Shown: positions 25,506 through 39,560 of the stretch, in pieces
How the letters are laid out: each line of letters begins with the position of its first letter
Numbering within the stretch: the first letter of the stretch is position 1
Source of the DNA: Epiperipatus broadwayi
Lineage: Eukaryota > Onychophora > Udeonychophora > Euonychophora > Peripatidae
Assembly (NCBI GenBank): GCA_028023455.1
Contig: JAQFVV010000318.1
Location: 868,001-932,000, forward strand
Reading direction: 5' to 3'
DNA length: 64,000 bases
The notes under the pieces: generated by a model
Told to the model about the DNA's origin: nothing
Databases searched by the model: none
Seen by the model: the letters and a program-made list of their open reading frames with translations, nothing else
Translations under genes and position numbers: made by a program

Positions 25506-28500
25506 CTGGATTTCAAATCTTACCTAATTAATGTACTGTCCTTGTAGAACAATTATATGTGATATTATTTTATGTTATTTACCATTTATGTAAAATTATG
25601 AATATTGTTAACCAATTATTATTTTCATATTTATTGAGTCATAAATAAATGTTAATTTGATCATCTAACTTATTTGTACCATTGCTATTAGTCACATATA
25701 GAGTCAAAAATCCAACATGGTAAATCGACCATAAGTATTAGAGCACATATTTCCCCTGATGATGATGTATACAAAGTTTACTGGAATATCCAGAAAATAT
25801 TTTGATGTTTATTCTTGGGTATTTTATGATGTATGAGATTAAGTAAAATCCCATTTATCTTCTGCATCACTGCTGCTTTGCTTTATCAATTCTGAAATAT
25901 AATCTTGATATCTGCTACATCAATACCTAAATTAATAATAAATTTGCTAGCCAGTATAACAAGTGAACATATTTTTCTAAAAGTATAACAGATGCCTTCT
26001 CTTTCTGTAAGAGTTTTCATTGCTATTGATTTAATTTAAAATTTGGATTAATGAAGAAATAATTTAAAATTCATATTGTTTACATTTCATTGCAAAGCAT
26101 TTATCTATATAGCATTTCTGTACTTTAAAACTGAATACATAATGAGCTATCATTTATGATGTTATGGAGCAGATTATAATTATTACTATTTGGTTTAATG
26201 GCCCACACTCAGCATGTAATGGTTGACAGTTTCAGAGATTATACCATCTTATCTATGGTCAGCCATTGAGTTTTGATCAAATAAAATTGTAAAATTAGAT
26301 CATAGTATGGTTCTAAGAAACAGTCATAGAAGGTATAATTATAAATCATAAATTAAGATTTGGGAATGCCAGTTGAAATATAGTAATTAAGGATAATTAT
26401 AGTTAATCAAAAGAATAATACAGTTTATTTAAGTAATTTGATGTACCTTCAACTAATGCTGCAATTAGCCTTTGCAGTGTACCCTGACTGCACCTGGATT
26501 GTATGGTAATAGCTTTGCATTGCATCATAAACTGTCACAATCTGGGGTAAGGGTTTTTCAGTTACAATATATTATGAGAGTATGCAATACTATCACATAA
26601 GTATATATGATTAGTATATACTTTATTATTTTTATAGTTATTTTAATAAAATTAAAACAAATAGAAATAACTATTTTTCATTCATTGATATAATATAATA
26701 CCATTGTTTAAACTAATAAAATTCATTAACAAAAATGTTGACCTAGAGATAACCCTTAAAGTTAAGTCACAGCTTAGCAACTAATACAAAGAAAATGAAA
26801 TTAAAAATTCAATTATTCATTATTAAATGTAATTAACAATTATAGAATGTAAAAATCATGAAAACCAAATGACATATGCAATACATGCTACCGAAGGTTG
26901 GTTCTGCTATAAATACTGAAGCAAATTTTTTATTAAATCTTCTATCTTTTGCCAATGTAGTAGCTACTTCATATAATAATTTTTACTGTGTTTGAATATA
27001 GAATACTTATAAAAGATAGATCGATAAATTAAACAATTTGCTTATTGAAGAAAAGTTTTATTAGATAACAAACTCTAATATTACTCAAATAGAAGAGTAA
27101 ACAAATTACTCTCTATTAATATTATTCATAGTTTCTAGATGAAATTATATTTTTTTAATTAATTAAAAAGCTTATAAAGTCATTCTAAATTGGAATTCTG
27201 AAACAGATAAACTTTTTCAGAAGACATTTATATATTCAAATCAAGATTAATTTAAGATTATATCTATAAAGAAATGCCTTGTGAATAAACTTCACTTGCC
27301 ATAGGATACATAATGCTATAGTTTTAACTGAAGATAAATGTAATTGCTTATTCCTATTGAAATACTTAAAGGTTCTATGAATTTCATGTATATAATCTAA
27401 ATAAAACTCCAATTGGTAGTAATGTTTAGGAACAATCAGATATCTGGATAGCTTTCCAATGATTGACTTCCAAGGAATAAAGAACTTTATTCTTAATGAA
27501 CATTATTTCTCAAACATGGAAATAAATAGGACAGTATTATGAACTTTCATTATATCACATCATCTTCATGAAGCATCAGTTAAAAACATTTAATTTTATT
27601 TCCTTTGTTACTAAAATCCTTTGCTTTGGAATAATTTATTTATAAAAAAACAAATGAAGATGAATAGATTATCATGAAGTCAAATATTTTTTATATTTAA
27701 TAAAATTTAGGTCTTCTATAAAAGTGGCTTGATAGGGGTTTAAACTGAGGTACAAAAATAACCTTAATATGAAGGTAAGAGTTTATTGTTCTTCATATTG
27801 AATTTATTTATGACATTGACAGAACATTGCTAATATTAATTTAATTAACATGACAGTGTTTGTTTGTTATTAGTTGTGAAAATGACTAATATCTTGTATG
27901 AAAGATTTTATATTTCTTAATGATGACTTTACATAGGAATTGTCTCATGAAGTTGGAATTCTCTCATATGGATGGTATAAAATAATATTATTATTTATTT
28001 GTATGTATATTAAATTAATATTAGCTAGTTTAATATTTTTATAATTTATTTTTTGTAAATTATAAAAATTTGTTTATTATTTAATATGTTATTAGGATCT
28101 GTTCATGTTATAGTAAATATCTACTATGGAAATATGGGAAGACATAAAATAAAATTGTACAGATGGAAACAAATCCTTATAATTATTTTTTTTATATTAA
28201 ATAAATTTGAATTGTTATTCATTAATAAATATTGTTAATGCTTATTTTAAAATTAAAGAAGTTTCTAATTTATTTAATTTATCTATTCATTTTATGAAAC
28301 CAAAATAAAGTCAAACACATAATATCCATGCATATATATTACAGTTATTTAATATCCTCATAACTTAGTTGAAATAAATTTTAAAAATATATATTGAGAT
28401 TATATTGAGTATGGTTATTGCTGTAGAATTGATGGAAACCCCTGAAAAGAGTTAACTGAACTTCTCCCTGAGTTTGAATTCTGAGCATAATGGAACAATT

Positions 28501-29390
28501 AGTAAAGTGAAGATTGAATGCTTTATTCTAGATTATTTCTATATTGAATATTTAATATTAAATTATTATTATTGGAGTAGATTCAATTTCCAATTGAATT
28601 TAGAGCATCTTATTCACAGCATCCTATTTGAATGTCTGATCATAGTGGGATGTGACCACCTTGACATTTCCTTACGGAAATTCCCATACCAGATGCTTTA
28701 TCCGTTTCAAAAGTTGCATCACAAAATTAAAACACATTTTATATTTTTATAAAGTTTTAAAAGAAAACTATTTAAAAGTTTGTATATTGTTCTTTTTTTT
28801 ATGTATTAAGAGTGCATGCAATAACACATATACACATTTATATTTTAAAATTCTGTGATTTTGCTTTTCAATAGATCTTGGTTTAAAATAGTTTTCTTTT
28901 GTTGCTTGTTTTTTTTCCTCAAAGTAATTAAAAGCAAGCAAAGTTTTAATCTTTTGGAAAAAGCATTTTAATTTCAAAATGCTTTTTGATTGTGATCATG
29001 TTTCTTTTTATTTTTGATTGTAATCTATTGTTAGAAAAAGCTGAGACTAATTTTTGCATTTATTTTTTTAAATTTAATTTTGAATAAGATAAAAGTCCTG
29101 ATCAGATATTTTTTATTAATTTTTAATTAAGATTAAATGGGAAATAGAGATTTACTCTGGTCAAAAACTTCTAATTAAAGATGACCCAGGGAGATAAAGG
29201 TGCACATAAATAGCTCCGGGTTTAGGATTGATTTATATTCAGCTTAACATTATAATTATGCTTGTTATGAGTATTTATTCAGCTTCTTAGTATGCTAATT
29301 GTGATACCTATTAGAATTGCTGTGCTGCCTTATATTTTAAAGATTGCTGTCCACATTTTTATATCACCATTGCTAATATTATATATATAT

Positions 29391-29492
29391 TTTTTCCATG
29401 TGTCATAGCATCGGCCAGGACGCGAACCCACAACCGTCTGCAACCAACTACTTGCTTGCATGGCGGCTGCGATACCTCTCAGCTAACAATGC
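29391..29492 (-). mobile_element. tRNA-like SINE, copy 1
   Basis: On the minus strand: TTAGCTGAGAGGT resembles a pol III A box (TRGCNNAGNNGG) and GGTTCGCGTCC a B box (GGTTCGANTCC), separated by the conserved 'cttgcaagcaagtagttggt' block, and followed by 'gatgctatgacacatgg' and an A-rich tail. Two further copies lie at 43.75 and 54.1 kb. Pol III promoter geometry plus an A-rich tail indicates a tRNA-derived SINE; the tRNA of origin is not certain. Confidence 0.75.
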
Positions 29493-29844
29493 AAGACTAA
29501 TATTATATTATTGCTGTCTACTAATAGGAAATTCTTCTGATATCATATTACTGACTACTATTTGCTAAATAGCACTCATCTCTGAAGAGTGCCAAAACTA
29601 CATCATGTGAAATCTTATCTACAATATGTAGTGCTAAATCAACCCAAAGATAACCTCCAGATTTCGAATTGTTCCTTCAAAATCATGACTTAAAAGCCTA
29701 GACCAGAATTGATCCAAAGATTTCCCCCATACTCCCTACCAAAGAGATATAAATCAAAAGTGTTCATGATGGACTTGAGTTAAAAAGAACTTTGCACATG
29801 CCACTGGAATAACTCTATGGATAATTCAAAGCCTCAAGATAAAC

Positions 29845-30084
29845 TTAGATTTTCGTATTATAAATTTTGAATATTCCTTTAATATTTGTTAAATATTTTA
29901 TGTATTGTTCTGTCTGAGAGTGTTTTGCAAGTTTAGATTTTATAGTTATTGTTTCTCTTTTTACATTACTAACCCTTGATAAATGCTTTAGCAGATATTC
30001 ATAATTTCCTTTTAACTCATCTGTTCTGTATTCTTTCATTATAATTAGTTTAGTCAATCTTGGTTTGCATTTCTTGCAGGCCAT
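29845..30084 (-). CDS. Unrecognised small ORF
   Basis: 79 codons starting MACKKCKPRLTKLIIMKEY, lysine-rich with two cysteines (CKKC). No domain recognised and no neighbour that explains it. It might be a fragment of a retroelement protein or chance. Confidence 0.12.
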   Translation of the reverse strand: MACKKCKPRLTKLIIMKEYRTDELKGNYEYLLKHLSRVSNVKRETITIKSKLAKHSQTEQYIKYLTNIKGIFKIYNTKI

Positions 30085-30798
30085 AATCTTTTGGCTAGCA
30101 GTTTATCAAGTATATTGTTCTGTTTTTCCTAAATCAGAGATTTTGTTTTTTTCTATTTAAGATTATGCAAAATTGTAATCTTTTCTTGTTCTATTTTCTT
30201 TTCTTGTATTAGAATCAAGCTTGGTAATCTTGAATATGGTTATCATGGGCTGTTCTGCAGACATATGACATTCTTAGTCCAAAGGTTTCTTTTCCAGGTT
30301 AAAGAATCTCACCCGCACTGTTTCATTGTATTCCCTACAAGATCCCTGTGTTTTAAAACCTCAAAATAGGAAAACTGGAATTCATTTATATAAACTACTA
30401 GAAAAAAGAAATTATAAATCCCTTTTAAATCTTAGATGAGAAAATGAACTTATCTGCCAGGGTGTTTTATGTTTCAATACTCATGTACACTCTCTGATAA
30501 ATACGCTAGAGAAATCTAGAACAATCTTTCATATTTTGTATGTCTGGTATTTATTATTGTAAATTTAATAAACTTTAAAATTATTTAAAATTATTTTGAC
30601 TAATGTTTGTCTTTATTTTCTTTTCTCAGTTGTCTTAACAATATTAAAGATCTCTTTTTCTCATTGAGTTTAGTTGGTAGCATTCATCATCATCAACTCT
30701 TGATCACTGATAATTAAATTTTCTAGGTAGTTAGTGACCTAGTGTTGCCCTTGGTAAGCAAAAGAAGACAAAAGTGACCAGTACTATATATATATACA

Positions 30799-31643
30799 CA
30801 CCTGGGTCTCTTTTTATGCGGACTTATTTAACATGATTTTGAAGTTACGCGATTCGTGTTTCACCGGAAGTCGATTTCCGATAATGCGCTATTACTTTAA
30901 ATAATAAATTTCGTGCACTTACATTATATTGAAAGTAATAGCACATTATTGGAATTCGACTTTCATCTTAGTAATTTCAATATTTTCAATGCTTTATAAT
31001 AGTAAGATTTTATGCAATAATGAAATTAAAATTATGATTTCCACATTTTATGTATACACATATTAAATTTAACAAGATTATAATTTAAATTTGTTCAAAC
31101 ATTGTGCATGTTAATTTTGCATTTTAAATCACATTCTGTTTTTGCTTTTTAAAAAAAAAACATAATCAATTATTATTTTCTTATTAATGACACTAATCGT
31201 TAATGTGCTCTTAAATTCCAATGAGAGCTAAATGGTTGTATGTCTGGATATTGCGAGCTTCGTAAACAATTAATAAAATCATCGTCTCAAAGATTAATTA
31301 CGTTGTCACCAGAAATCATAATTAAAATGTGTATAAAAAAATGTAAATTATGCATAAAAATATATTATTTTGAATAAAATTAAATATTATAGTTAAAAAA
31401 AGTTTGTCTTGTATTAATTTTTTTCAAATTTGAAATTTTTTATTAGTCATATTTTATTTCTTTATTTTTTTTTTGCGCAAATTTTAAAATAATTTTACAT
31501 TGGTGCTTTGCTTTTATGTGAATTTTGAAAAATCACAGACTGCATCCCTCCTTTTTCAATGTAAGTTACATCTATTTTTGCGTGATTTTATTTGCGCATG
31601 TTTTCTGAGGAACCTATCTATCATGTAAAATGAGACCCAGGTG
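30799..31643. mobile_element. Mariner/pogo-like MITE, copy 1 (845 bp)
   Basis: Inverted ends CACCTGGGTCTC...GAGACCCAGGTG, next to TA on the right side and (TA)n plus an extra CA on the left. The same family sits at 54632-55604 in the opposite orientation (this copy's right end equals that copy's left end over about 170 bp). The TIR (CACCTGGGTCTCATTTTATG) and TA target resemble the Tc1/mariner, pogo/Tigger type; this assignment is inferred. No transposase remains. A second, internal inverted repeat ('ggaagtcgattccgataatg'-like arms at about 30857 and 30966) is nested near the left end. Confidence 0.75.
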
Positions 31644-31689
31644 TATATAAATTATTAATCAATGTCTGTATTCCAATTATAATAAAATA

Positions 31690-32120
31690 TATATAATTAT
31701 TCAAAACAATACAGTAATTAATACAGTAAAAAATATTTTAAAAAAATATTTATACAACAATTTAATAGAAGTACTTTCAACTATCTATCTAGTTGTTATC
31801 AACTAGATTCAAATTGTATTACAAAAAAAATGTTACAACTGTAAACAAAAAGAAATACGTCATATATGCATCAATTTTCCCACAATTCATTAATTTTTAT
31901 ATTGGCAGCCTATCTATTTATCAAATGTTGCTTTTCACTTTTTATTAACATAGCTTCTTTAATTTTGCGTTTATTATTATTTCTTTCAATACATAAATCT
32001 TAACTTTATTAAAATCAAAATCAAAACCATAATTACATGTTACATTATGATCAAAAAATATATTTGTTTTTAAAATATTTTTTACTGTATTAATTATTGT
32101 ATTGTTTTGAATAATTATAT
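31690..32120. repeat. Segment bounded by ~50-bp inverted repeats
   Basis: 31693-31742 ('ataattattcaaaacaatac...') and 32072-32120 (its reverse) form a near-perfect inverted pair. The right arm ends exactly where the RTE LINE tail begins. The interior contains a Penelope-type C-terminal fragment on the minus strand, so the arms may derive from a rearranged Penelope-like element. Confidence 0.65.
31855..32060 (-). pseudogene. Penelope-like element, GIY-YIG C-terminal fragment
   Basis: The minus strand reads HNVTCNYGFDFDFNKVKI and then, one frame away, ERNNNKRKIKEAMLIKSEK followed by QHLINR and a stop; past it KINELWEN-like residues can be read. 'H...FDF.NVKI...E.N..KR...EA..I' is the usual end of Penelope-like polyproteins after the GIY-YIG endonuclease. 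The frame change and stops show a decayed copy. No RT part is present. Confidence 0.6.
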
Positions 32121-33882
<1,762 letters not shown>

Positions 33883-35414
33883 TAGAAGATTTGGAAAAAG
33901 AAATTCTGAAAATATATATTCTTAATTATGTTTACCAGATTCTCAGTCACAGTTCATATCACATTTATATATTGGATTAGTTTGTAGAGACCTTTTTTTT
34001 AAATAATAATTAATTTATACATTGGTTTTCCACTTATACAATATTAATTTTTCCAATTAATCAGTAAGATTATAATGATGATCAAAGCACATAATCCTAT
34101 TTTGCAAAAATTATAAAAAAGAATTTTAAAAGAAATATGGATCATTATTATGAGAGTGTCAGACTAAGAGTTGCATTATTTAGGAACATTATTTATAATA
34201 AAAAGAAAAATTAAATAATATCACAGAATTGTGTAATCTCTCAACATAAAAAAGGTAAGTATAAATATTTTTTTCCATATCTATTTTTCAAAATAGTAAT
34301 CAAGAATGTCAGTTCTAATAAACAAAATGTTATATTAGTATGCAAAAAAACATTAGAAAGCCTGAAATAATGTATGTCAACATTACCAAATCAAATATAA
34401 TAAATACAAAATAAATTGTAGAAACAAAAAAGCATTCACTCAATCTTAACCCATATAATAACATTTACTGGAATTCATTAATTAATTAACCTTTTTATTT
34501 TTGATTTTTACTAACATTTATTTTACACATTTATTCTTTTAACTTATTTTTACTTTATAAAAAGGAGAGTTTTCTTTAATTTTTTTTTTCACCCTGTTTT
34601 CAATAAAAAGCTTTATTTTTTTTTAAAAGAAAACTATATACAATCCTTTAACTTATTACATTTTAAAATCCGTTTCTTAACTAATGATTTCTTTAATTAT
34701 TCTTTTCTTTCTTAATAAATTTGATCATCTATTTTAAATTATAAAACATGATATATGTAAGCTAGCATTACAATATATATATATATATATATGATGTAAA
34801 AAAGCTGTGTGGACAGGGATTGAAGATTCTTGGTATTGATAAGTATTGGTTGTTTTCATGTGATTTATACTTTATTTATAAACCAATTTAGCTTTGAACA
34901 AAATCAGGTCTACATATATATATAATTTGAGTTCCAGTTAATAGAAATTTGTAAAATAATTGAAGATTTTTCAGATAAGCTTATAATATTTACACATAAT
35001 TAACTTGGTTAATTGTTAAATTAAAAATGTTAGTAAGGTTGCTAAAAGATGAGTTTCTAACTAAAGTTAAAATTTGTCTAAATATTTAAGGCTAGACAAT
35101 ATAAGAAGTTATGATAAATGTAGATAACTAGCTTCTGATATTTACTCACATATCTGTTAATAATTTTAAAACCTACGGTCCATCTACCTATCTATTTATC
35201 TATATATCAATCTACCTATCTGTTTGTCACTCTTTCTATCTATCTATCAATTTATTGGTCTGACCATCATTTCTCTCTATATACACATACCCATACTTAC
35301 ACATATATGCAAAGAGAGAGTGAGGAGGAGAAAGAAAAAAAAGAAAAAAAGAACACAAATTTAGATAAAATTATTAAAAATAAATGTTTGCTCATATATA
35401 TATATATTCATTAC

Positions 35415-35558
35415 CACATGTTTCTTTAAGTCATTCCACCAAAATCTTATATTTTTATCATATTCTGGTTTACATAAATCAAAACAAATTATAGCTGCAT
35501 TTGCATTACGATAATAAAGTTTATTTAAAGGTGCAAAACGTTCTTCACCTGCAGTATC
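35415..35558 (-). CDS. RAB24: Rab24-like GTPase, exon 3 (switch II)
   Basis: A TTTTTACAG acceptor opens a 144-nt exon (48 codons, phase 0 to phase 0) ending before GTAATG. It starts DTAGEERFAPLNKLYYRNA and continues AAIICFDLCKPEY, then IRFWWNDLKKHV. DTAG is the G3 motif; LYYR..NAAI.C.DL matches the Rab family and is closest to the Rab24 pattern IYYRGAKAAIVCYDL. The catalytic glutamine of canonical Rabs (DTAGQER) is replaced by glutamate. Rab24 of vertebrates also lacks this glutamine (serine there), a feature tied to its low GTPase activity, so the substitution supports the assignment. Exon 2 lies 1,231 bp upstream. Confidence 0.9.
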
Positions 35559-35737
35559 CTGTAAAAAAAAACAGTTTGAATTAAGTAAACATTCTATAAG
35601 ATATGGTATCCAGTGCTTAAATGTACAAAGTGCAAGGGAAAAAAATATTATATAAAATAAAAATCTCAATCAGAATTTTGATTTCATCATCAAAAAATAC
35701 CTTTTAATATTTAAATACAAATATATTGTCTATATTG

Positions 35738-35912
35738 AACTTAATGTAATTAGAAGGGATTTGAACTTAGGCAGTCAAGCTCAGTATAGCTATCCCTCTA
35801 TCTTATACAACTGATACATGTGACCACATAATGTGAAAAAGGCAAATGATCTCCAATATTCATATTTTGTGCTGAATCAGCACTCATCAATTGATCTATA
35901 TGTGGTGTCTAT
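35738..35912 (-). repeat. Hammerhead family C repeat, degenerate copy
   Basis: Minus-strand copy with UUGAUGA in place of CUGAUGA and AAAA in place of GAAA; stem II (GUGCUG/CAGCAC) is preserved. It abuts the Penelope fragment that follows, which is on the opposite strand. Confidence 0.65.
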
Positions 35913-35915
35913 AAA

Positions 35916-36343
35916 TATAAAATTGAAGCAAATAATTGGTAAAGATTATAATGTTAGTCTTATATCACTTTTATGTTTAAATAGATTGATAAATAATTCA
36001 AAAGGTAGTGTAGAAGGTAATGATAAATCTGGAATTGTATATTCAATTATCTGCCATGAATCTGGTTGTAATGCTATTTATTATGGGGAAATGAAAACTA
36101 ATATATCGACAAGGTTGCAGCAACATGTTTATCAATATAGGAAACCTAAAATGGAATCTCAGATTAATTCAGTATTTTTTAATCATGAGAAAATTAGCGG
36201 CATGAATATTTTTTTCAAATGACTAGTGCTATTTGCAATGAACCTAATGATAGGAAGAGGAAGTTGAAAAAGATTTGGTTTGTTGCTAAGTCTAATGACG
36301 TCATTAATCAACATAATATGAGTGTTTCATTGAGCGCATATTA
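35916..36343 (+). pseudogene. Penelope-like element fragment with GIY-YIG domain
   Basis: The plus strand reads SGIVYSIICHESGCNAIYYG followed by NISTRLQQH, the first part of a GIY-YIG endonuclease domain (here GIVY...YYG, R..QH). After a one-base shift in a T run near 36210 it continues QMTSAICNEPNDRKRKLKKI, WFVAKSNDVINQHNMSVSLS and a stop, as at the end of Penelope-like polyproteins. The RT half is missing. The fragment is non-functional because of the truncation and frameshift. Confidence 0.75.
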
Positions 36344-36789
36344 GAGTATTAATTGCTCAGTTTAAATTAGTTACCATGAATCTGCTATACAGTACTGAAA
36401 GGACTTGGTGAATTAGTATTTAATTTTTATTTTTATTTTTTTTTTACTCTGTGAAATATTTATATACGTGTTGGATATTTACATTTGGAACAGAGTTGGT
36501 GATTTATATATAATATGTTGTATCCATGAAACTAATATGTTTTAATATATATAAACATAGTAATAATTTCAAATTTTATATTTTTAAATAATAATCGAGT
36601 AATAGATAAGAATAATTATGTTTGTCATAATTGAAAACATGTTTCTATACTTTATTTTTAAACTAGTGTTTAAGTTTTTTTGGTTTTTAATCAGTGGAGC
36701 TTTCATCTTTTTACATTTATTTATTACATATATTTGTCACATTTATCTATCTACATCTACTCTAAAAAAAACTTAATTACATTTCTTAC

Positions 36790-36858
36790 CCAAATGACTA
36801 ATTTCAAGTTTTCATCATCAACTGTCACATCTTGCTTGAAAAGATCTGGGAACTCCGT
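36790..36858 (-). CDS. RAB24: Rab24-like GTPase, exon 2 (switch I)
   Basis: A 69-nt exon (23 codons) between a TTTTTAG acceptor and a GTAAGA donor, phase 0 at both ends. It reads TEFPDLFKQDVTVDDENLK then LVIW. Joined to exon 1 it gives a threonine at the switch I position (G2) and, joined to exon 3, the canonical W-DTAG junction (VIW|DTAG). The exon fills exactly the gap expected between the P-loop and switch II in Rab proteins. It is too short to be seen as an ORF by itself; the splice sites and phase are what support it. Confidence 0.88.
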
Positions 36859-37703
36859 CTAAAAATTATATATTATAATTAGGCAGACAGATATCCTGCG
36901 TAATGTGTTAGTAAATGAAATAAAATATATAGTACTTAAGTTTGCTTAGATAACCAATCCTAAGTTTTTATTATTCTGTGATAAGTGTAACTGCATTTTC
37001 ATAAATTTTTATACATATAATTATTTTTAGTAAACATTAGTTTGCTATATGTAATTTTCAACTATAACGAAATAGAAAATCTTATTTGTATTTGTTTAAA
37101 AGTACCAGCAAACAAACAAACAAAAGAAAAATCAAACATTAAATGAAATGAAAAATACTTTATATATTAATTTATTTCATACAATTAGGTTGAAATAAAA
37201 GAAATCCTGTTCAAACTTAAACATATTTTATAAAGAAAATTCAAAGATTTTAATTTATAATAATTTTTAAAAAATCTTTAAAAATGAGCTACATCTTTCG
37301 CTATATTTTCTAGTTAGTTATCTAGCAACTGTTAGATAATTTTATTTTTATTGCATCTAATGTTTATTGATTGTTTGTAATACAAAAGTTATAAAAGTTA
37401 TTCATTTTCAATTACTATTACATCTTCAGATCAGAGATATTTACGAAAAAGAAAAAAGTTATTTTTAAGAATATTATTCAGAAATGATTGACAAATCAAA
37501 CACCAAATTTTTTCTGTCATACATTTTTAAGCCTTTTCAAGTTTATATAAAACATTTGCATAAACTATAATTGAAAATTAGGACAAATATTTTAACTTTA
37601 TGATTTAGATTTTTTTTGTGTGCTATTAACTTGTAAATTGAAATCTTAATTTTCAATTGCCCCCCTCCCCATATTTCTAAAGACTTGGTGTATTTCTCTA
37701 GCT

Positions 37704-39206
37704 CAGCGTTTCCCAACCTTTTTTGGCTCGCGTACCACTTGGTAGTACATCACGCTAAATTGTACCACTTCGTAAAAATGATTGTATTTTGTGAAATTTA
37801 TTGCGAGTGTGTTATTTTATTTGCATTATAAATATTATAGGGTGACCATGTATTCACATCACAATGAGACAAATTACATTGAAACACGCTTAAACGATTA
37901 TAAACTCACTGAAAATATAAATTCACTGTAACATATATATATGTGTGTGTGTGTGTTTGTTCAAAGTTTTATATTTATCTACTATTTTGTCATATTTCGT
38001 TTACTAATAAATGGTTTTAATAAAAACACAAAATTATAAAAAACCAATTAATATATTTTATCATAATCAAATATTTTTATAAAATAAATTTAATGAGATC
38101 CTTGTGCTTGTTTCGAAAAACATAATTTTTTGAAATTTGGTTCAAAAGATGTGAGGTATACCCTTAAGTCTACAGCTGCATTCAATTTGTTTCAATACTT
38201 TTTTTTTTAAAAAATATATGAAGAAAAAGCTCTTTCTCTACTAATTTCATACTAGTAAATGGTAATAATAATTTAAGAGCTTTCTCAGAAAGTTGTTCAT
38301 AATCTTTAATGTTTAACCAAAATTAATTAGATTGTGTCGATAATTCTATTAAATTTTCTTTCTCTTTTATTGATAATGATGTAGCTTTTTCTAAATGTTC
38401 TTCATAGAAGGGGTTTGAAATCCACTTATCATTTGTGTTTTCGGGTTTTGCAAAATATTCCATTAAAGACAATTTTAATCCTGTTAAATGTGCTATTATA
38501 TTTTCTCGTATATCTGGAGACAGACTAACCTTATTTTCAAACAAAAAAATATGTAGAGTTTTGAATACTTTCGGTTGATTGTTTTCAATACACTGCTTCC
38601 AAAAATCTAATTTCTTAATCATATTTTCAATTTTATCATTAACATTAAAGATCGTTATCGAGTTGTTCTGAGGTGTCAAATTTAAGTTATTTATTTGCAA
38701 AAAAATATCAGTTAAATATGCAATCGCCTGAATGAAGCCAACCAAAATCATACAATTTCGAAGAAAGATCAAAAGAATTGTCTTCAAAAAAAAAACTGTC
38801 CTTCTTGTCTAAATTCGAATAAGCGGGTTATATGGGGATCAATGAATTTAATAAACAAAGACGATACAATCACAAACAATAACCTGTCACTTGTAAGCCG
38901 CGCGGGGAAGTGAACAAGAGTGCAGCACCATGACAACAGTGGCAGCAATATCTCAAGTTACTAATGGCTAACGGCTAAATTTAAAAATGCACTCAAAAAA
39001 ACGATATCGATTGCTGGATTTTCGATCATCGACTGTACATATTAACAACTTTACTGTATAATATTATTAATTAAAATAATTTTTATGAATTATAGGAAAA
39101 AACGTTTCTATGATATTTTTATGATTTGATTTTTTTTATGTCTGCCATTATTGATTATTTTTCGCGTACCACCAGTGGTACGTGTACCACAGGTTGGGAA
39201 ACGCTG
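37704..39206. mobile_element. hAT DNA transposon, internally deleted (1.5 kb)
   Basis: Perfect 16-bp terminal inverted repeats CAGCGTTTCCCAACCT, followed on both sides by a related subterminal block with 'cgcgtaccac'. Flanks CTCTAGct (37696-37703) and CTCTAGaa (39207-39214) form an 8-bp target duplication with two mismatches, fitting the hAT preference for a TCTAGA-like centre. A transposase remnant is on the minus strand. At 1.5 kb it is too short for a complete transposase gene. Confidence 0.88.
38323..38790 (-). pseudogene. hAT transposase C-terminal remnant (ZBED/FAM200-like)
   Basis: 154 codons with AIAYLTDIFLQINNLNL, FWKQCIENNQPKVFKTLHIF, NIIAHLTGLK and a WISNPF motif. The order 'LADIF..LN.LN..LQ...FW...F..L..HL..L...W..NPF' is that of the hAT transposase relatives ZBED5, FAM200 and SCAND3. 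Upstream the frame is broken: residues resembling SFDLSSKLYDFGW are readable in another frame just before AIAYL. The catalytic N-terminal half and the BED finger are missing. It belongs to the hAT element around it. Confidence 0.8.
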
Positions 39207-39489
39207 CTCTAGAAGCTGAAAGAATTTTAAGACAATTAGCCCACAGCTATCTGGTACTGGTCAATAAATGAATATCTAGATATTTTTAGTTTTAGAATAA
39301 AATAATTTGGGTTAATCAAAATGTGTGTGATAAATTGATTATAAACATACAAGAAGAAAGAATAAGTTTCCCTTGGAAAGTAAGAAGAAAGAATAAGTTA
39401 AATATAATGAACCTTTCAAACATTAGTGAAGAAATTGTCATGTACCTATGGTTACTGCAGTTACACGTATGGATACTGCAGTTATAATT

Positions 39490-39560
39490 AATCTTTATTA
39501 GTTGTACGAGATAAATTGGACAATTGAAGGGAGCTTGAAAGTTTGTGTTCAAATACATTA
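39490..39560 (+). repeat. Hammerhead family C repeat, terminal fragment
   Basis: Only the 3' block of the family ('agttgtacgagataaattgg', 'gggagcttgaaagtttgtgt') is kept; no ribozyme core. Confidence 0.5.

Noticed and set aside
25740-25810. CTGATGA followed by 'ggaatatcc', resembling family A hammerheads
   Set aside because: GAAA and stem III are not in the right place and stem I pairing is absent.
28474-28858. ORFs of 92 and 68 codons
   Set aside because: Overlapping frames in AT-rich DNA, no motif, no splice or repeat context.
35180-35345. Repeated 'ctatctatc' units considered as a spaced array
   Set aside because: Irregular TCTA simple repeat without conserved spacers; no CRISPR is expected in this type of genome.
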